Assembly (NCBI RefSeq): GCF_033042135.1
Contig: NZ_WBXM01000011.1
Location: 1-64,000 of the forward strand
Length of the DNA: 64,000 bases
Direction: 5' to 3'
Source of the DNA: Haloechinothrix sp033042135
Lineage (GTDB): Bacteria; Actinomycetota; Actinomycetes; Mycobacteriales; Pseudonocardiaceae
The notes beneath the pieces are model-generated. The model was not told where the DNA came from and did not search any database. It was given only the letters and a program-made list of their open reading frames with translations. The position numbers were made by a program, and so were the translations under genes. Shown here in pieces: positions 10,385-18,621 of the stretch (position 1 is its first letter; every line of letters begins with the position of its first letter).

Positions 10385-11497
10385 GTGACCGAACCCGGCC
10401 AGGGGAGCTACCGGGGCGATGGCGAGCTCGGCCGTGACGGCACCGACACCGGGCAGGAGACCGCCGGGCAGGGCCACTCCACGCCAGCACGGGACGCGCA
10501 GCTGCTCGAACGTACCGTTTTCGAGGTCAAACGGGTGATCGTCGGGCAGGACCGGCTCGTGGAGCGCATGCTGGTCGGCCTGCTGGCCAAGGGACACCTG
10601 CTCCTCGAAGGGGTTCCGGGAATCGCGAAGACGCTGGCCGTGGAGACGTTCGCGCGGGTGGTGGGGGGATCCTTCTCCCGTATGCAGTTCACCCCCGATC
10701 TGGTGCCCGCCGACATCCTCGGTACCCGCATCTACCGGCAGGGTCAGGAGGAGTTCGACGTGGAGCTCGGCCCGGTCATGGCCAATTTCGTACTGGCCGA
10801 CGAGGTCAACCGGGCGCCTGCCAAGGTGCAGTCGGCGATGCTCGAGGTCATGGCGGAACAGCACGTGTCGATCGGCGGCACCACCTACCCGATGCCGGAG
10901 CCGTTCCTGGTGCTGGCCACCCAGAACCCGATCGAGAACGAAGGGGTTTACCCGCTGCCGGAAGCACAGCGCGACCGGTTCCTGTTCAAGATCATCGTGG
11001 ATTACCCCTCCGCCGAAGAGGAGCGCGAGATCGTCTACCGCATGGGGGTGGAACCACCGCAGCCGCACCAGGTACTGAGCCCGCAGGAGCTGGTTCGGCT
11101 CCAGGGGGTCGCCGCGAACGTCTTCGTCCATCACGCCCTTGTCGACTACGTCATCCGGCTGGTGCTCGCCACGCGCACACCGAACGAGCACGGGTTGTCC
11201 GATGTGGCGGGATGGGTGTCCTACGGTGCCTCACCACGGGCCAGCCTCGGCATCATCGCCGCCGCGAGGGCGCTGGCCCTGGTGCGCGGCAGGGACTACG
11301 TACTGCCACAGGACGTGGTGGACGTGGTACCCGACGTGCTGCGGCACCGACTCGTGCTCTCTTACGACGCGCTGGCCGACGGGGTACCGATCGACCACAT
11401 CGTCAACCGGGTCCTGCAAACCGTGCCGCTGCCCCAGGTGACGGCACGGCCGCAGGGTGGAACCGGCCAACCGACGGCAGCGGAGGTGTCCGGGTAG
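10385..11497 (+). CDS. moxR1: MoxR-family AAA+ ATPase
   Basis: A 370-residue AAA+ ATPase, thought to act as a chaperone for VWA-domain proteins. Walker A (GVPGIAKT), Walker B (LADEVNR) and the sensor region (LATQNPIENEG) are present; the first 35 residues are a low-complexity polar tail. GTG 10385 is preceded by GAGGAGG. It heads a cluster with the DUF58 and VWA genes, the usual MoxR-DUF58-VWA trio (Rv1479-Rv1481 order in M. tuberculosis). Confidence 0.95.
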   Translation: MTEPGQGSYRGDGELGRDGTDTGQETAGQGHSTPARDAQLLERTVFEVKRVIVGQDRLVERMLVGLLAKGHLLLEGVPGIAKTLAVETFARVVGGSFSRMQFTPDLVPADILGTRIYRQGQEEFDVELGPVMANFVLADEVNRAPAKVQSAMLEVMAEQHVSIGGTTYPMPEPFLVLATQNPIENEGVYPLPEAQRDRFLFKIIVDYPSAEEEREIVYRMGVEPPQPHQVLSPQELVRLQGVAANVFVHHALVDYVIRLVLATRTPNEHGLSDVAGWVSYGASPRASLGIIAAARALALVRGRDYVLPQDVVDVVPDVLRHRLVLSYDALADGVPIDHIVNRVLQTVPLPQVTARPQGGTGQPTAAEVSG

Positions 11498-11500
11498 GCG

Positions 11501-12451
11501 ATGACTCCGCGCGCGCAAGCAGCAGCTCACGGCGCACGGTGGGCACCGCCCGTGCTGCGCGGTGACCGGCTCGAGGCCGGGCTGCGCACCCTGGAACTGG
11601 AGGTGCGACGCAGGCTTGACGGCTTGCTGCAGGGCAATCACCTCGGTCTGGTTCCGGGACCGGGCTCGGAACCCGGTGAGGCACGCCCCTACCAACCTGG
11701 CGACGATGTCCGCCGCATGGACTGGGCGGTGACCGCACGCACGGCACACCCGTATATCCGGGACACGGTGGCCGATCGCGAGCTGGAGACCTGGATCGCG
11801 GCGGACCTGTCACCGAGCCTGGATTTCGGTTCCGCGGTCTGCGAGAAGCGGGACCTGGTGGTGTGCGCGGTCGCGGCGATCGCCCACCTCACCCGTGGTG
11901 GCGGGAACCGGATCGGAGCGCTGCTGTCGAACGGGGCGGAGCTCAAGCGGGTGCCGGCCAGGGGCGGACAGGCGCACGCCAGAGGGCTTGTCCGGTCGGT
12001 GGCGCAGCTGCCGTCGGCGCCGACCGGCACCAGGGGAGATCTGACGGCCCTCGTCGAGCGGCTCCGCCGCCCGCCGAGGCGGCGCGGGTTGGTGGTCGTC
12101 GCCTCGGATTTCCTGGGAAGCACCGACTGGGAGCGCCCACTGCGCGCGTTGGCCGCGCGGCACGACGTGATCGCCGTCGAGGTGGTCGACCCGCGGGATA
12201 TCGAGCTTCCCGAAGTCGGAACGGTGGTGCTCGCCGATCCGGAAACCGGCAAGCAGCGCGAGGTGCACGCGTCCACGCGGTTGCGTAAGGAGTTCGCCGC
12301 AGCGGCACAGGCGCACCGCGACGAGGTCGCAGGCGCGCTGCGCCGCGCTGGTGCCGGTCACCTGGTGTTACGCACGGACTCCGACTGGATCGCCGATACG
12401 GTGCGCTTCGTGGTCGCTCGCAAGAGATTGTGGTCGGGAGGGGCGGGATGA
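11501..12451 (+). CDS. DUF58 domain protein
   Basis: A 316-residue protein with the DUF58 signature (ARPYQPGDDVRRMDWAVTAR) followed by a von Willebrand-like fold. DUF58 proteins partner with MoxR ATPases and the membrane VWA protein encoded next; the molecular role is poorly known. It starts 3 bases after the moxR stop and overlaps the VWA gene by 4 bases (ATGA), so the trio is translationally coupled. Confidence 0.9.
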   Translation: MTPRAQAAAHGARWAPPVLRGDRLEAGLRTLELEVRRRLDGLLQGNHLGLVPGPGSEPGEARPYQPGDDVRRMDWAVTARTAHPYIRDTVADRELETWIAADLSPSLDFGSAVCEKRDLVVCAVAAIAHLTRGGGNRIGALLSNGAELKRVPARGGQAHARGLVRSVAQLPSAPTGTRGDLTALVERLRRPPRRRGLVVVASDFLGSTDWERPLRALAARHDVIAVEVVDPRDIELPEVGTVVLADPETGKQREVHASTRLRKEFAAAAQAHRDEVAGALRRAGAGHLVLRTDSDWIADTVRFVVARKRLWSGGAG

Positions 12452-13431
12452 GCCTTTCCGGATTCACAGCGCCGTGGTGGTTCCTGTTGCTGCTGGTCCT
12501 CGCGGCAATGGTCGCGGCGTACGTGCTGGTCCAACGATCACGTCGCAAGCGGACGTTACGGTTCGCCAATCTCGAGCTACTCGACCGGATCGCCCCGAAG
12601 TCGCCGGGCTGGACCCGGCATGTGCCCGCTGTGCTGTTGCTGGTGGCGCTGATGCTGCTGACGTTCGGGCTGGCCGGGCCGACTGCGGAGCAACAGGTGC
12701 CGAGGGACCGGGCCACGATCATCCTCAGCATCGACGTCTCGCTGTCGATGGAGGCCACCGACATCGAGCCGACCCGGTTGGAAGCCGCCCAGGAGGCGGC
12801 GCAGTCCTTCGTGGAGGAGATTCCCGACGGGGTCAACCTCGGCATCGTCTCCTTCGCGGGCACGGCCAGCGTGCTGGTCTCGCCGACCACGCAACGGGAG
12901 AGCGCGATCAACGCCATCGAGAATCTGTCGCTGGCGCGTTCCACCGCGACCGGCGAAGGGATCTTCGCCTCGTTGCAGGCGATCGAGAGCTTCTCCGCGG
13001 TCGTCGGCGGCGCCGACGGGCCACCACCCGCCAAGATCGTGCTGCTCGCCGACGGCAAGCAGACCGTGCCCACCCAGGATCCGAACGATCCAAGGGGCGC
13101 CTACACGGCCGCCAGGGAGGCAGCCGATGCCGGAGTGCCGATCTCGACGATCTCGTTCGGGACCGAGCACGGCACAGTGGAGATCGAGGGCCGCACCATT
13201 CCGGTCCCGGTGGACGACGTCGCCATGGAGGAGATCGCCCGCATCACCGGTGGCGACTTCCACAAGGCAGCCACGGCCGAGCAGATCGACGAGGTCTACA
13301 CCGGGCTCGGCGAGCAGATCGGCTACGAGGTGCGGGAAACCGACGCCAGTAGGCCATGGATAGCGCTCGGCGCGATCGCGCTGATCGCCGCTGCCGGGTC
13401 CTCGCTGCTGATCGGCCAGCGGCTGCCCTGA
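12448..13431 (+). CDS. Membrane-anchored VWA-domain protein
   Basis: A 327-residue protein with two N-terminal helices (WWFLLLLVLAAMVAAYVLV and VPAVLLLVALMLLTFGLAG), a von Willebrand A domain on the outer side with the metal-binding DVSLSM of the MIDAS site, and a C-terminal helix (IALGAIALIAAAGSSLLI). This BatA-like layout matches Rv1481. ATG 12448 overlaps the DUF58 stop and has a GGGAGG-type ribosome site. It probably works with the MoxR ATPase encoded upstream. Confidence 0.92.
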   Translation: MSLSGFTAPWWFLLLLVLAAMVAAYVLVQRSRRKRTLRFANLELLDRIAPKSPGWTRHVPAVLLLVALMLLTFGLAGPTAEQQVPRDRATIILSIDVSLSMEATDIEPTRLEAAQEAAQSFVEEIPDGVNLGIVSFAGTASVLVSPTTQRESAINAIENLSLARSTATGEGIFASLQAIESFSAVVGGADGPPPAKIVLLADGKQTVPTQDPNDPRGAYTAAREAADAGVPISTISFGTEHGTVEIEGRTIPVPVDDVAMEEIARITGGDFHKAATAEQIDEVYTGLGEQIGYEVRETDASRPWIALGAIALIAAAGSSLLIGQRLP

Positions 13432-13470
13432 CTCCCGCCGCCGGCAGCGGGGAGGTGGCATGCGGTGGCG

Positions 13471-13476
13471 TACTGT
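13471..13476 (+). promoter_or_regulatory. Candidate -10 of a leaderless transcript
   Basis: TACTGT lies 8 bases before ATG 13485, and no Shine-Dalgarno sequence is seen at that ATG. Confidence 0.35.
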
Positions 13477-13484
13477 GGGGCCTC

Positions 13485-13991
13485 ATGCTGGGCGGACAGC
13501 GACCGGACCACCCGTCGCCCGATCAACCGGCGAGAACGGTCGACACCAGCGTCATGCTGTGGCTGATCGCGGCGGGCTGCGCGCTGGTGAGCGTGCTGCT
13601 GGCGCTGGTGTCACTGGATGCGCTCGTCGCGGTCGGGGCAGCCGAGGTGAGGGCCGCAGCCGAGCCGACAGCGGAGTCCGTCGCGCGGGTGGCGATCGTG
13701 CTCGGTCTCCTCCTGCGGGGCATGCTTGCGGCGAGCTGGCCGGTGCTGGCGCTGGTGATGCGGCATGCACGACGCGCGTGGGCGCGCTCGCTACTGACGT
13801 GCACGGGCGCGGTGTGGGCGGTGCTGACCCTGCTGGGGATCGGCAACGCGCTGGCGGCAGGCAAGCTCGCGGCGGTCATGGCGCTGCTCGACATCGTCAC
13901 GGTCGGGATCGCGGCCGTTGCCACCGTGACGATGTACCGTGTCGGACCGGCCCCGGGCAAGGCTCCTGGCCAGGTGCCGGGACCACGCTGA
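13485..13991 (+). CDS. Small membrane protein, unknown function
   Basis: A 168-residue protein with four predicted helices (VMLWLIAAGCALVSVLLALV, VAIVLGLLLRGMLAASWPVLALV, the segment around VWAVLTLLGIGNALAAG, and AVMALLDIVTVGIAAVATVTM), a short basic loop, and a Pro/Gly-rich C-terminal tail. ATG 13485 is chosen because TACTGT lies 8 bases upstream. It sits between the MoxR-VWA cluster and the convergent trmL. No family recognised. Confidence 0.6.
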   Translation: MLGGQRPDHPSPDQPARTVDTSVMLWLIAAGCALVSVLLALVSLDALVAVGAAEVRAAAEPTAESVARVAIVLGLLLRGMLAASWPVLALVMRHARRAWARSLLTCTGAVWAVLTLLGIGNALAAGKLAAVMALLDIVTVGIAAVATVTMYRVGPAPGKAPGQVPGPR

Positions 13992-14026
13992 CCCCGCCGA
14001 CCAGGCGTACCTGCGCGCGGCCTGGG

Positions 14027-14494
14027 TCACGGCGCTGCGCCCGCGAAGGCATGTTGGCGCCAGGCCTCGTACACGGTGATCGCTGCGGTGTTGGCGAGGT
14101 TGAGGGAACGAGAGCGGGGCACCATGGGCACGCGCAGCCGCTCGGTGACGTGGGGGTCGCGGGCGACGTCCTCGGGCAGCCCGGCCGACTCCGGTCCGAA
14201 CAACAGCACGTCGCCTCGCTGGTAGGCCACGTCGGCGTAGTCGCGTTCGGCACCGGTGGTCAGCGCGTAGACGGTGCGCGGTCGTAATGCGTGCCATGCG
14301 GCGTCGAGGTCGGCGTGGACATGCACCGAGGCCAGGTCATGGTAGTCGAGGCCGGCGCGTTTGAGGTACCGCGCTTCCAACGAGAACCCGAGTGGCTCGA
14401 TCAGGTGCAGTTCCGAGCCGGTGTTGGCCGCCAGCCGGATGGCGTTGCCGGTGTTCGGGGGGATCTCGGGCCGGTAGAAGACGAGGCGGAACAC
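14027..14494 (-). CDS. trmL: tRNA (cytidine/uridine-2'-O-)-methyltransferase TrmL
   Basis: A 155-residue SPOUT methyltransferase that methylates the wobble nucleotide 34 of certain leucine tRNAs. Signatures are all present: IPPNTGNAIRLAANTG at the N-terminus, LLFGPESAGLP in the middle, and MVPRSRSLNLANTAAI forming the knot that binds AdoMet. GTG 14494 is chosen because AGGAG lies 5 bases before it. It is single, convergent with the membrane protein to its left and divergent from fabG. Confidence 0.93.
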   Translation of the reverse strand: MFRLVFYRPEIPPNTGNAIRLAANTGSELHLIEPLGFSLEARYLKRAGLDYHDLASVHVHADLDAAWHALRPRTVYALTTGAERDYADVAYQRGDVLLFGPESAGLPEDVARDPHVTERLRVPMVPRSRSLNLANTAAITVYEAWRQHAFAGAAP

Positions 14495-14756
14495 TGTCAC
14501 TCCTACAAGGGCTACGCACCATCCCGCAAACAGCCCGTACCGCATCTGGCACCGGGGCCGCAGCGCACGACTCCGACTGTCGCACAGGCGCACCGGGCGG
14601 CGCGGTTCCGGTGCGTTCACAGCCGGGCGGCGGGTACGGCGTTCGGGCCACTATCGGGGCGGCCTGCCATGGCACATGCCACTCGGGCGGAACGACCGGA
14701 CGGTAACTCGATAGCCTCGTGCGGGACGGTTCGTCGACGGATGAGGAGATGGGCAC

Positions 14757-15461
14757 GTGGCACGTTCGGTACTGGTGACCGGTGGCAGCAGGGGCATCGG
14801 TCTGGCCATCGCGCGCGAGTTCGCGGCCAAGGGGGACAAAGTAGCGGTGACGCATCGCGGCTCGGCTGCGCCGGACGGCCTGCTCGGCGTGCAGGCCGAC
14901 GTCACCGACGCCGAGCAGATCGACGCGGCGTTCACCGAGGTCGAACGCCAGCACGGCCCCGTCGAGGTGCTCGTGTCCAACGCGGGGATCACCGACGACA
15001 CGCTGCTGATGCGGATGGACGAGCAGCAGTTCGGCAGCGTGGTCGACGCCAACCTGGCGGGTGCCTACCGCGTGGCCAGGCGCGCGAGCAGGGGCATGCT
15101 GCGTGCCAAGTGGGGGCGCATGATCTTCATCTCCTCGGTGGTCGGGATGGCAGGCGGGGCCGGTCAGGTCAACTACGCGGCGAGCAAAGCCGGCCTGATC
15201 GGGATGGCACGCTCGATCACCCGCGAACTCGGCTCCCGTAACATCACGGCCAACGTGGTCGCCCCCGGTTTCGTGATGACCGACATGACGGACGCGCTGA
15301 GCGAGGAGCAGCGCAACGCCGCGCTGGACCGCATCCCTGCCGGCCGGTACGCGGAACCGACCGAAGTGGCCAGCGCGGTGACCTTCCTCGCGTCCGAGGA
15401 GGCCGGATACATCAACGGCGCGGTGCTGCCGGTGGATGGTGGCCTCGGGATGGGGCACTGA
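14757..15461 (+). CDS. fabG: 3-oxoacyl-ACP reductase FabG
   Basis: A 234-residue short-chain dehydrogenase of type II fatty acid synthesis, reducing beta-ketoacyl-ACP with NADPH. The cofactor loop (VTGGSRGIG), Asn of SNAG, catalytic Ser (FISSVVG) and Tyr-x3-Lys (NYAASKAG) are visible. GTG 14757 has GAGGAG upstream. It is followed by the inhA-type enoyl reductase and hemH, the order of fabG1-inhA-hemH in Mycobacterium, so it probably corresponds to MabA. Confidence 0.95.
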   Translation: MARSVLVTGGSRGIGLAIAREFAAKGDKVAVTHRGSAAPDGLLGVQADVTDAEQIDAAFTEVERQHGPVEVLVSNAGITDDTLLMRMDEQQFGSVVDANLAGAYRVARRASRGMLRAKWGRMIFISSVVGMAGGAGQVNYAASKAGLIGMARSITRELGSRNITANVVAPGFVMTDMTDALSEEQRNAALDRIPAGRYAEPTEVASAVTFLASEEAGYINGAVLPVDGGLGMGH

Positions 15462-15544
15462 CCGCGGCGCATGGGACGCTGACCCAGACCATTTGACGAT
15501 CGTCCATCCCGGACACCGAACGAGATACCGGAGGGTAGTTCACC

Positions 15545-16312
15545 GTGACAGGTCTCCTCGAGGGCAAGCGGCTGCTGATTACCGGCGTGATCACAAACGC
15601 GTCGATCGCGTTCCACGCGGCGAAGGTGGCTCAGGAACAGGGAGCGCAGGTCGTGCTGACCGGGTTCGGCCGGTTGTCACTGGTGGAGCGGGTGGCCAAG
15701 CGTCTCCCGCGCGAGGCGCCGGTGGTGGAGCTCGACGTGCAGAACCGGGAACACCTGGACAGCCTGGCCGATCGGGTGAGGGAACACGTCGACGGGCTCG
15801 ACGGCGTGCTGCACTCCATCGGATACGCACCGGAGTCGTGCCTCGGCGCGCCGTTCGTGGAGGCGCCGTGGTCCGACGTGTCGCAGGCTGTCCAGATCTC
15901 GGCGTACTCGTTCAGCTCGCTGGCAGCGGCGACGTTACCGCTGCTCGGCCCAGGGGCGTCGCTGGTGGGCATGGACTTCGACGCGCGGGTCGCCTGGCCG
16001 GCCTACAACTGGATGGGCGTGTCGAAGGCTGCCCTGGAGTCGGTCAACCGCTACCTCGCACGTGACCTCGGTGCTCACGGTATCCGGGTGAACCTGGTAT
16101 CGGCAGGCCCGATCAAGACCATGGCGGCGCGTTCCATCCCCGACTTCGCCGAGCTCGAAGGTGGCTGGCATGACCGCGCGCCGCTGGGGTGGGACACCGC
16201 GGATCCGACCCCGGTGGCCAAGACGGTGTGTGCGGTGCTGTCGGACTGGCTCCCGGCCACCACCGGCTCGATGATCATGGCGGATGGCGGCGTGCACGCG
16301 ACCGGGCAGTGA
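15545..16312 (+). CDS. inhA: Enoyl-ACP reductase, InhA type
   Basis: A 255-residue NADH-dependent enoyl-ACP reductase completing the elongation cycle begun by FabG. The N-terminus (GLLEGKRLLITGVITNASIA) and catalytic Tyr154 and Lys161 (YNWMGVSK) match M. tuberculosis InhA. Ser91 in LHSIGY corresponds to InhA Ser94. The substrate-binding loop is about 10 residues shorter than in M. tuberculosis, which suggests preference for shorter acyl chains. GTG 15545 follows GGAGG. It lies 83 bases after fabG. Confidence 0.95.
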   Translation: MTGLLEGKRLLITGVITNASIAFHAAKVAQEQGAQVVLTGFGRLSLVERVAKRLPREAPVVELDVQNREHLDSLADRVREHVDGLDGVLHSIGYAPESCLGAPFVEAPWSDVSQAVQISAYSFSSLAAATLPLLGPGASLVGMDFDARVAWPAYNWMGVSKAALESVNRYLARDLGAHGIRVNLVSAGPIKTMAARSIPDFAELEGGWHDRAPLGWDTADPTPVAKTVCAVLSDWLPATTGSMIMADGGVHATGQ

Positions 16313-16355
16313 CACCATCCGCACCGACGAGGACACGTGGAGGAAACCGACCTCG

Positions 16356-17399
16356 ATGAGCTACGACGCGTTGCTGTGGTTGTCGTTCGGCGGGCCGGAA
16401 GGACCCGACGACGTGATGCCGTTTCTGGAGAACGTGACCAGGGGCAGGGCAGTGCCGAGGGAGAGGCTCGAGGAGGTCGCCGAGCATTACCATCACTTCG
16501 GCGGCGTCTCGCCGATCAACGAGCTCAACCGCAAGGCCATTGCCGGCGTCGAGGCCGAGCTGCGCGCGCAAGGGGTGGGCATCCCGGTGTACTTCGGCAA
16601 CCGGAACTGGGAGCCGTACGTCACCGACACCGTGGGGCGGATGGCCGCCGACGGGGTCCGGCGGGCGCTGGTGCTGGCCACGAGCGCTTACGGCGGGTAT
16701 TCGGCGTGTCGCCAGTACGACGAGGACATCGTCAGGGCGCTGGATGCCGTCGGCCACGACGCGCCCGAACTGACCAAGCTCCGGCAGTTCTTCGATCACC
16801 CGCTGTTCGTGGAGTGTTTCGCCGACGCGGTCAACGTGGCCCGCATGCAGTTGCCGGAGAAGGTGCGCGGCACGGCGCGACTGGTGTTCACCGCGCACTC
16901 GGTTCCGGAGACAGCTGATCGCGCCTCCGGCCCACCCGCGGAGGGCGGGCGGCGGTACTCGCGGCAGGTCGCCGAGGCCGCCCGGCTGGTGGCAGCGGAG
17001 TGCGGGATCGACGGCTACGACGTGGTGTGGCAGTCCCGATCGGGACCGGAGCACGTGCCGTGGCTCGAGCCGGACATCGTCGACCACATCGACATGCTCG
17101 CGGAGAAGGGCACGCAGGCGGTGGTCGTCTGCCCGATCGGGTTCGTGTCGGATCACCTCGAGGTGATCTGGGACCTGGACAACGAGGCCGCCGAGCGTGC
17201 GGCCGAACACGGCATCGCCTTCGCCAGGGCACTGACACCGGGTGGTGACGCGCGATTCGCCCGCATGGTGGTCGAGCTGGTGCGCGAGCACACCGAAGGC
17301 GCCCCGGCGCGGAAGCTGTCCACGATGGCACTGGCTGGGTGCACGGTCAACGGCGCGCCCTGCGCCGAGCGATGCTGCGAGCCTGCACCGGCGCGCTGA
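16356..17399 (+). CDS. hemH: Ferrochelatase (coproporphyrin ferrochelatase type)
   Basis: A 347-residue protein that inserts ferrous iron late in heme synthesis; actinobacterial members act on coproporphyrin III. Family features include LLWLSFGGPEGPDDV, the FTAHSVPE motif with the catalytic His, and SDHLEVIWDLD. Cysteines at the C-terminus (CTVNGAPCAERCC) plus Cys154 fit the [2Fe-2S] cluster known in mycobacterial ferrochelatase. ATG 16356 follows GGAGGA by 11 bases. It is the third gene of the fabG-inhA-hemH block. Confidence 0.94.
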   Translation: MSYDALLWLSFGGPEGPDDVMPFLENVTRGRAVPRERLEEVAEHYHHFGGVSPINELNRKAIAGVEAELRAQGVGIPVYFGNRNWEPYVTDTVGRMAADGVRRALVLATSAYGGYSACRQYDEDIVRALDAVGHDAPELTKLRQFFDHPLFVECFADAVNVARMQLPEKVRGTARLVFTAHSVPETADRASGPPAEGGRRYSRQVAEAARLVAAECGIDGYDVVWQSRSGPEHVPWLEPDIVDHIDMLAEKGTQAVVVCPIGFVSDHLEVIWDLDNEAAERAAEHGIAFARALTPGGDARFARMVVELVREHTEGAPARKLSTMALAGCTVNGAPCAERCCEPAPAR

Positions 17400-17415
17400 G
17401 CGAGGGCGCCCCGCA

Positions 17416-18048
17416 TCACCCCGCCTGGTCGGCCATGAACCAGGCCGCCGTCGCTCCGAGCAGGGTGGCGTACCGTTCCTCGGCGTCGATCCTCCCCTCG
17501 AAGCCTGCCAGCTCGAGGCTGACGGCGCCGTGGGCGGCCGCCCACAACACGCGCGCGGCGGCCAGCGGGTCGGCTGGGGCGAACACACCGGTGTCGATGC
17601 AGCGGGCGACGGCGTCGGCGAGGGCGTGCAGCGGCCGCAGGCTCGCGGCGTAGGCCTCCTCGGACGGGGTGAACCCCGGGATCGCGCGCTGGAACATCAC
17701 CGCGTAGTAGGCGCTGTTGGCCAGCGCGTTGTCCCGGTAGGCCCACCCCATGGCGGTGAGGCGGGACAGGGGATCACCGGCGGGTACGTGGTCCATCGCT
17801 CGGTGCAGGCGCTCGAAACCTTCGCGCCACAGCTCTTCGGCGATACCGGCTTTGCCCCCGAAGATGGTGTACAGCACGGTGGTCGAGCAGCCGAGCTCGG
17901 TGGCGATCCGGCGCATGGTCAGCGCGCCTGGCCCCGCACGCTCGAGCAGGTTGCCAGCGGCATCCAGCGCCGCGGTGCGTCGTACCTGGTGTGCTCGGGC
18001 GCGCGCGGCCGCCATCGACGCCGCTGCCGCATCATCCTCGGTCGCCAT
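17416..18048 (-). CDS. TetR-family transcriptional regulator
   Basis: A 210-residue TetR protein. The DNA-binding helices are TMRRIATELGCSTTVLYTIF. The C-terminal half (LWAAAHGAVSLELAGF) resembles the WHG-type ligand domain. ATG 18048 has a GAGGTGG site. It faces the membrane-protein gene at 18146, and the 97 bases between them contain two copies of a GTAACA-n-TGTTAC palindrome (18070-18082, 18089-18101), so it very probably represses that gene and itself. Confidence 0.9.
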   Translation of the reverse strand: MATEDDAAAASMAAARARAHQVRRTAALDAAGNLLERAGPGALTMRRIATELGCSTTVLYTIFGGKAGIAEELWREGFERLHRAMDHVPAGDPLSRLTAMGWAYRDNALANSAYYAVMFQRAIPGFTPSEEAYAASLRPLHALADAVARCIDTGVFAPADPLAAARVLWAAAHGAVSLELAGFEGRIDAEERYATLLGATAAWFMADQAG

Positions 18049-18069
18049 TGCCACCTCACGAACCATGGT

Positions 18070-18082
18070 GTAACACTGTTTC
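18070..18082. promoter_or_regulatory. TetR operator copy 1 (imperfect)
   Basis: GTAACA-C-TGTTTC, one mismatch from the perfect palindrome found 19 bases to the right. It lies 22 bases from the TetR start codon. Confidence 0.6.
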
Positions 18083-18088
18083 CTAAGG

Positions 18089-18101
18089 GTAACATTGTTA
18101 C
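18089..18101. promoter_or_regulatory. TetR operator copy 2 (perfect palindrome)
   Basis: GTAACA-T-TGTTAC, a perfect 13-base palindrome in the divergent promoter region. The centre-to-centre distance from copy 1 is 19 bases, close to two helical turns, so two dimers could bind the same face of the DNA. Confidence 0.65.
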
Positions 18102-18145
18102 AATCCGGAGGCGCGTGGCGTGCCACCCGGGTGAGGAGGCATGTC

Positions 18146-18613
18146 ATGTCAGCATCGGCGCGCAGGCTTGCAGGCATCCTGCTGGTGGTCCTGCCCACGG
18201 TGGCTTTCGGTGGCACCAGCATCCTGTCGCTACTCATCTCCGATCCGGCATACGCCGCGAACCCGCTGCGGCAGGATCTCTGGCGGGCGGGACACGCGCA
18301 CGCCGGGATCCTGCTGATGCTCTCGTTGATCGTGTTGCTGTATGTGGACCAGCTGGCTCTCGGACCCCGGGCTCGCTGGTTCGCCAGCCACGCCGTGCCG
18401 CTGTCGGCGATCCTGCTCCCCGCGGCGTTCTTCCTGTCGGTACTGTCCCCGGACGCGACGGAGCCCAACGCGCTGATCAACCTGGCCTACGTGGGCGCCG
18501 TGGTACTCGCCGCAGGGTTGCTCACGGTGGGGATCGGCCTGCTCCGTGGCCGTGGCGAGCAGGCGGCTACCGGGTCCGAACCGGGGCCCGGCGCGGGGTC
18601 GCGGGTCGGGTAG
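18146..18613 (+). CDS. Membrane protein controlled by divergent TetR
   Basis: A 155-residue protein with four predicted helices: LAGILLVVLPTVAFGGTSIL, AGILLMLSLIVLLYVDQL, AVPLSAILLPAAFFLSVL and YVGAVVLAAGLLTVGIGLL. A GHAHAG motif sits at the start of helix 2. ATG 18146 has GAGGAGG upstream. I do not recognise the family. Divergence from a TetR gene with a double operator suggests a stress- or ligand-induced membrane function. Confidence 0.75.
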   Translation: MSASARRLAGILLVVLPTVAFGGTSILSLLISDPAYAANPLRQDLWRAGHAHAGILLMLSLIVLLYVDQLALGPRARWFASHAVPLSAILLPAAFFLSVLSPDATEPNALINLAYVGAVVLAAGLLTVGIGLLRGRGEQAATGSEPGPGAGSRVG

Positions 18614-18621
18614 GGACGCCG

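Noticed and set aside
14757..17399. Mycolic acid synthesis from fabG-inhA-hemH synteny
   Set aside because: The InhA loop is short and no mycolate-specific gene is present; the block is conserved in actinobacteria without mycolates.
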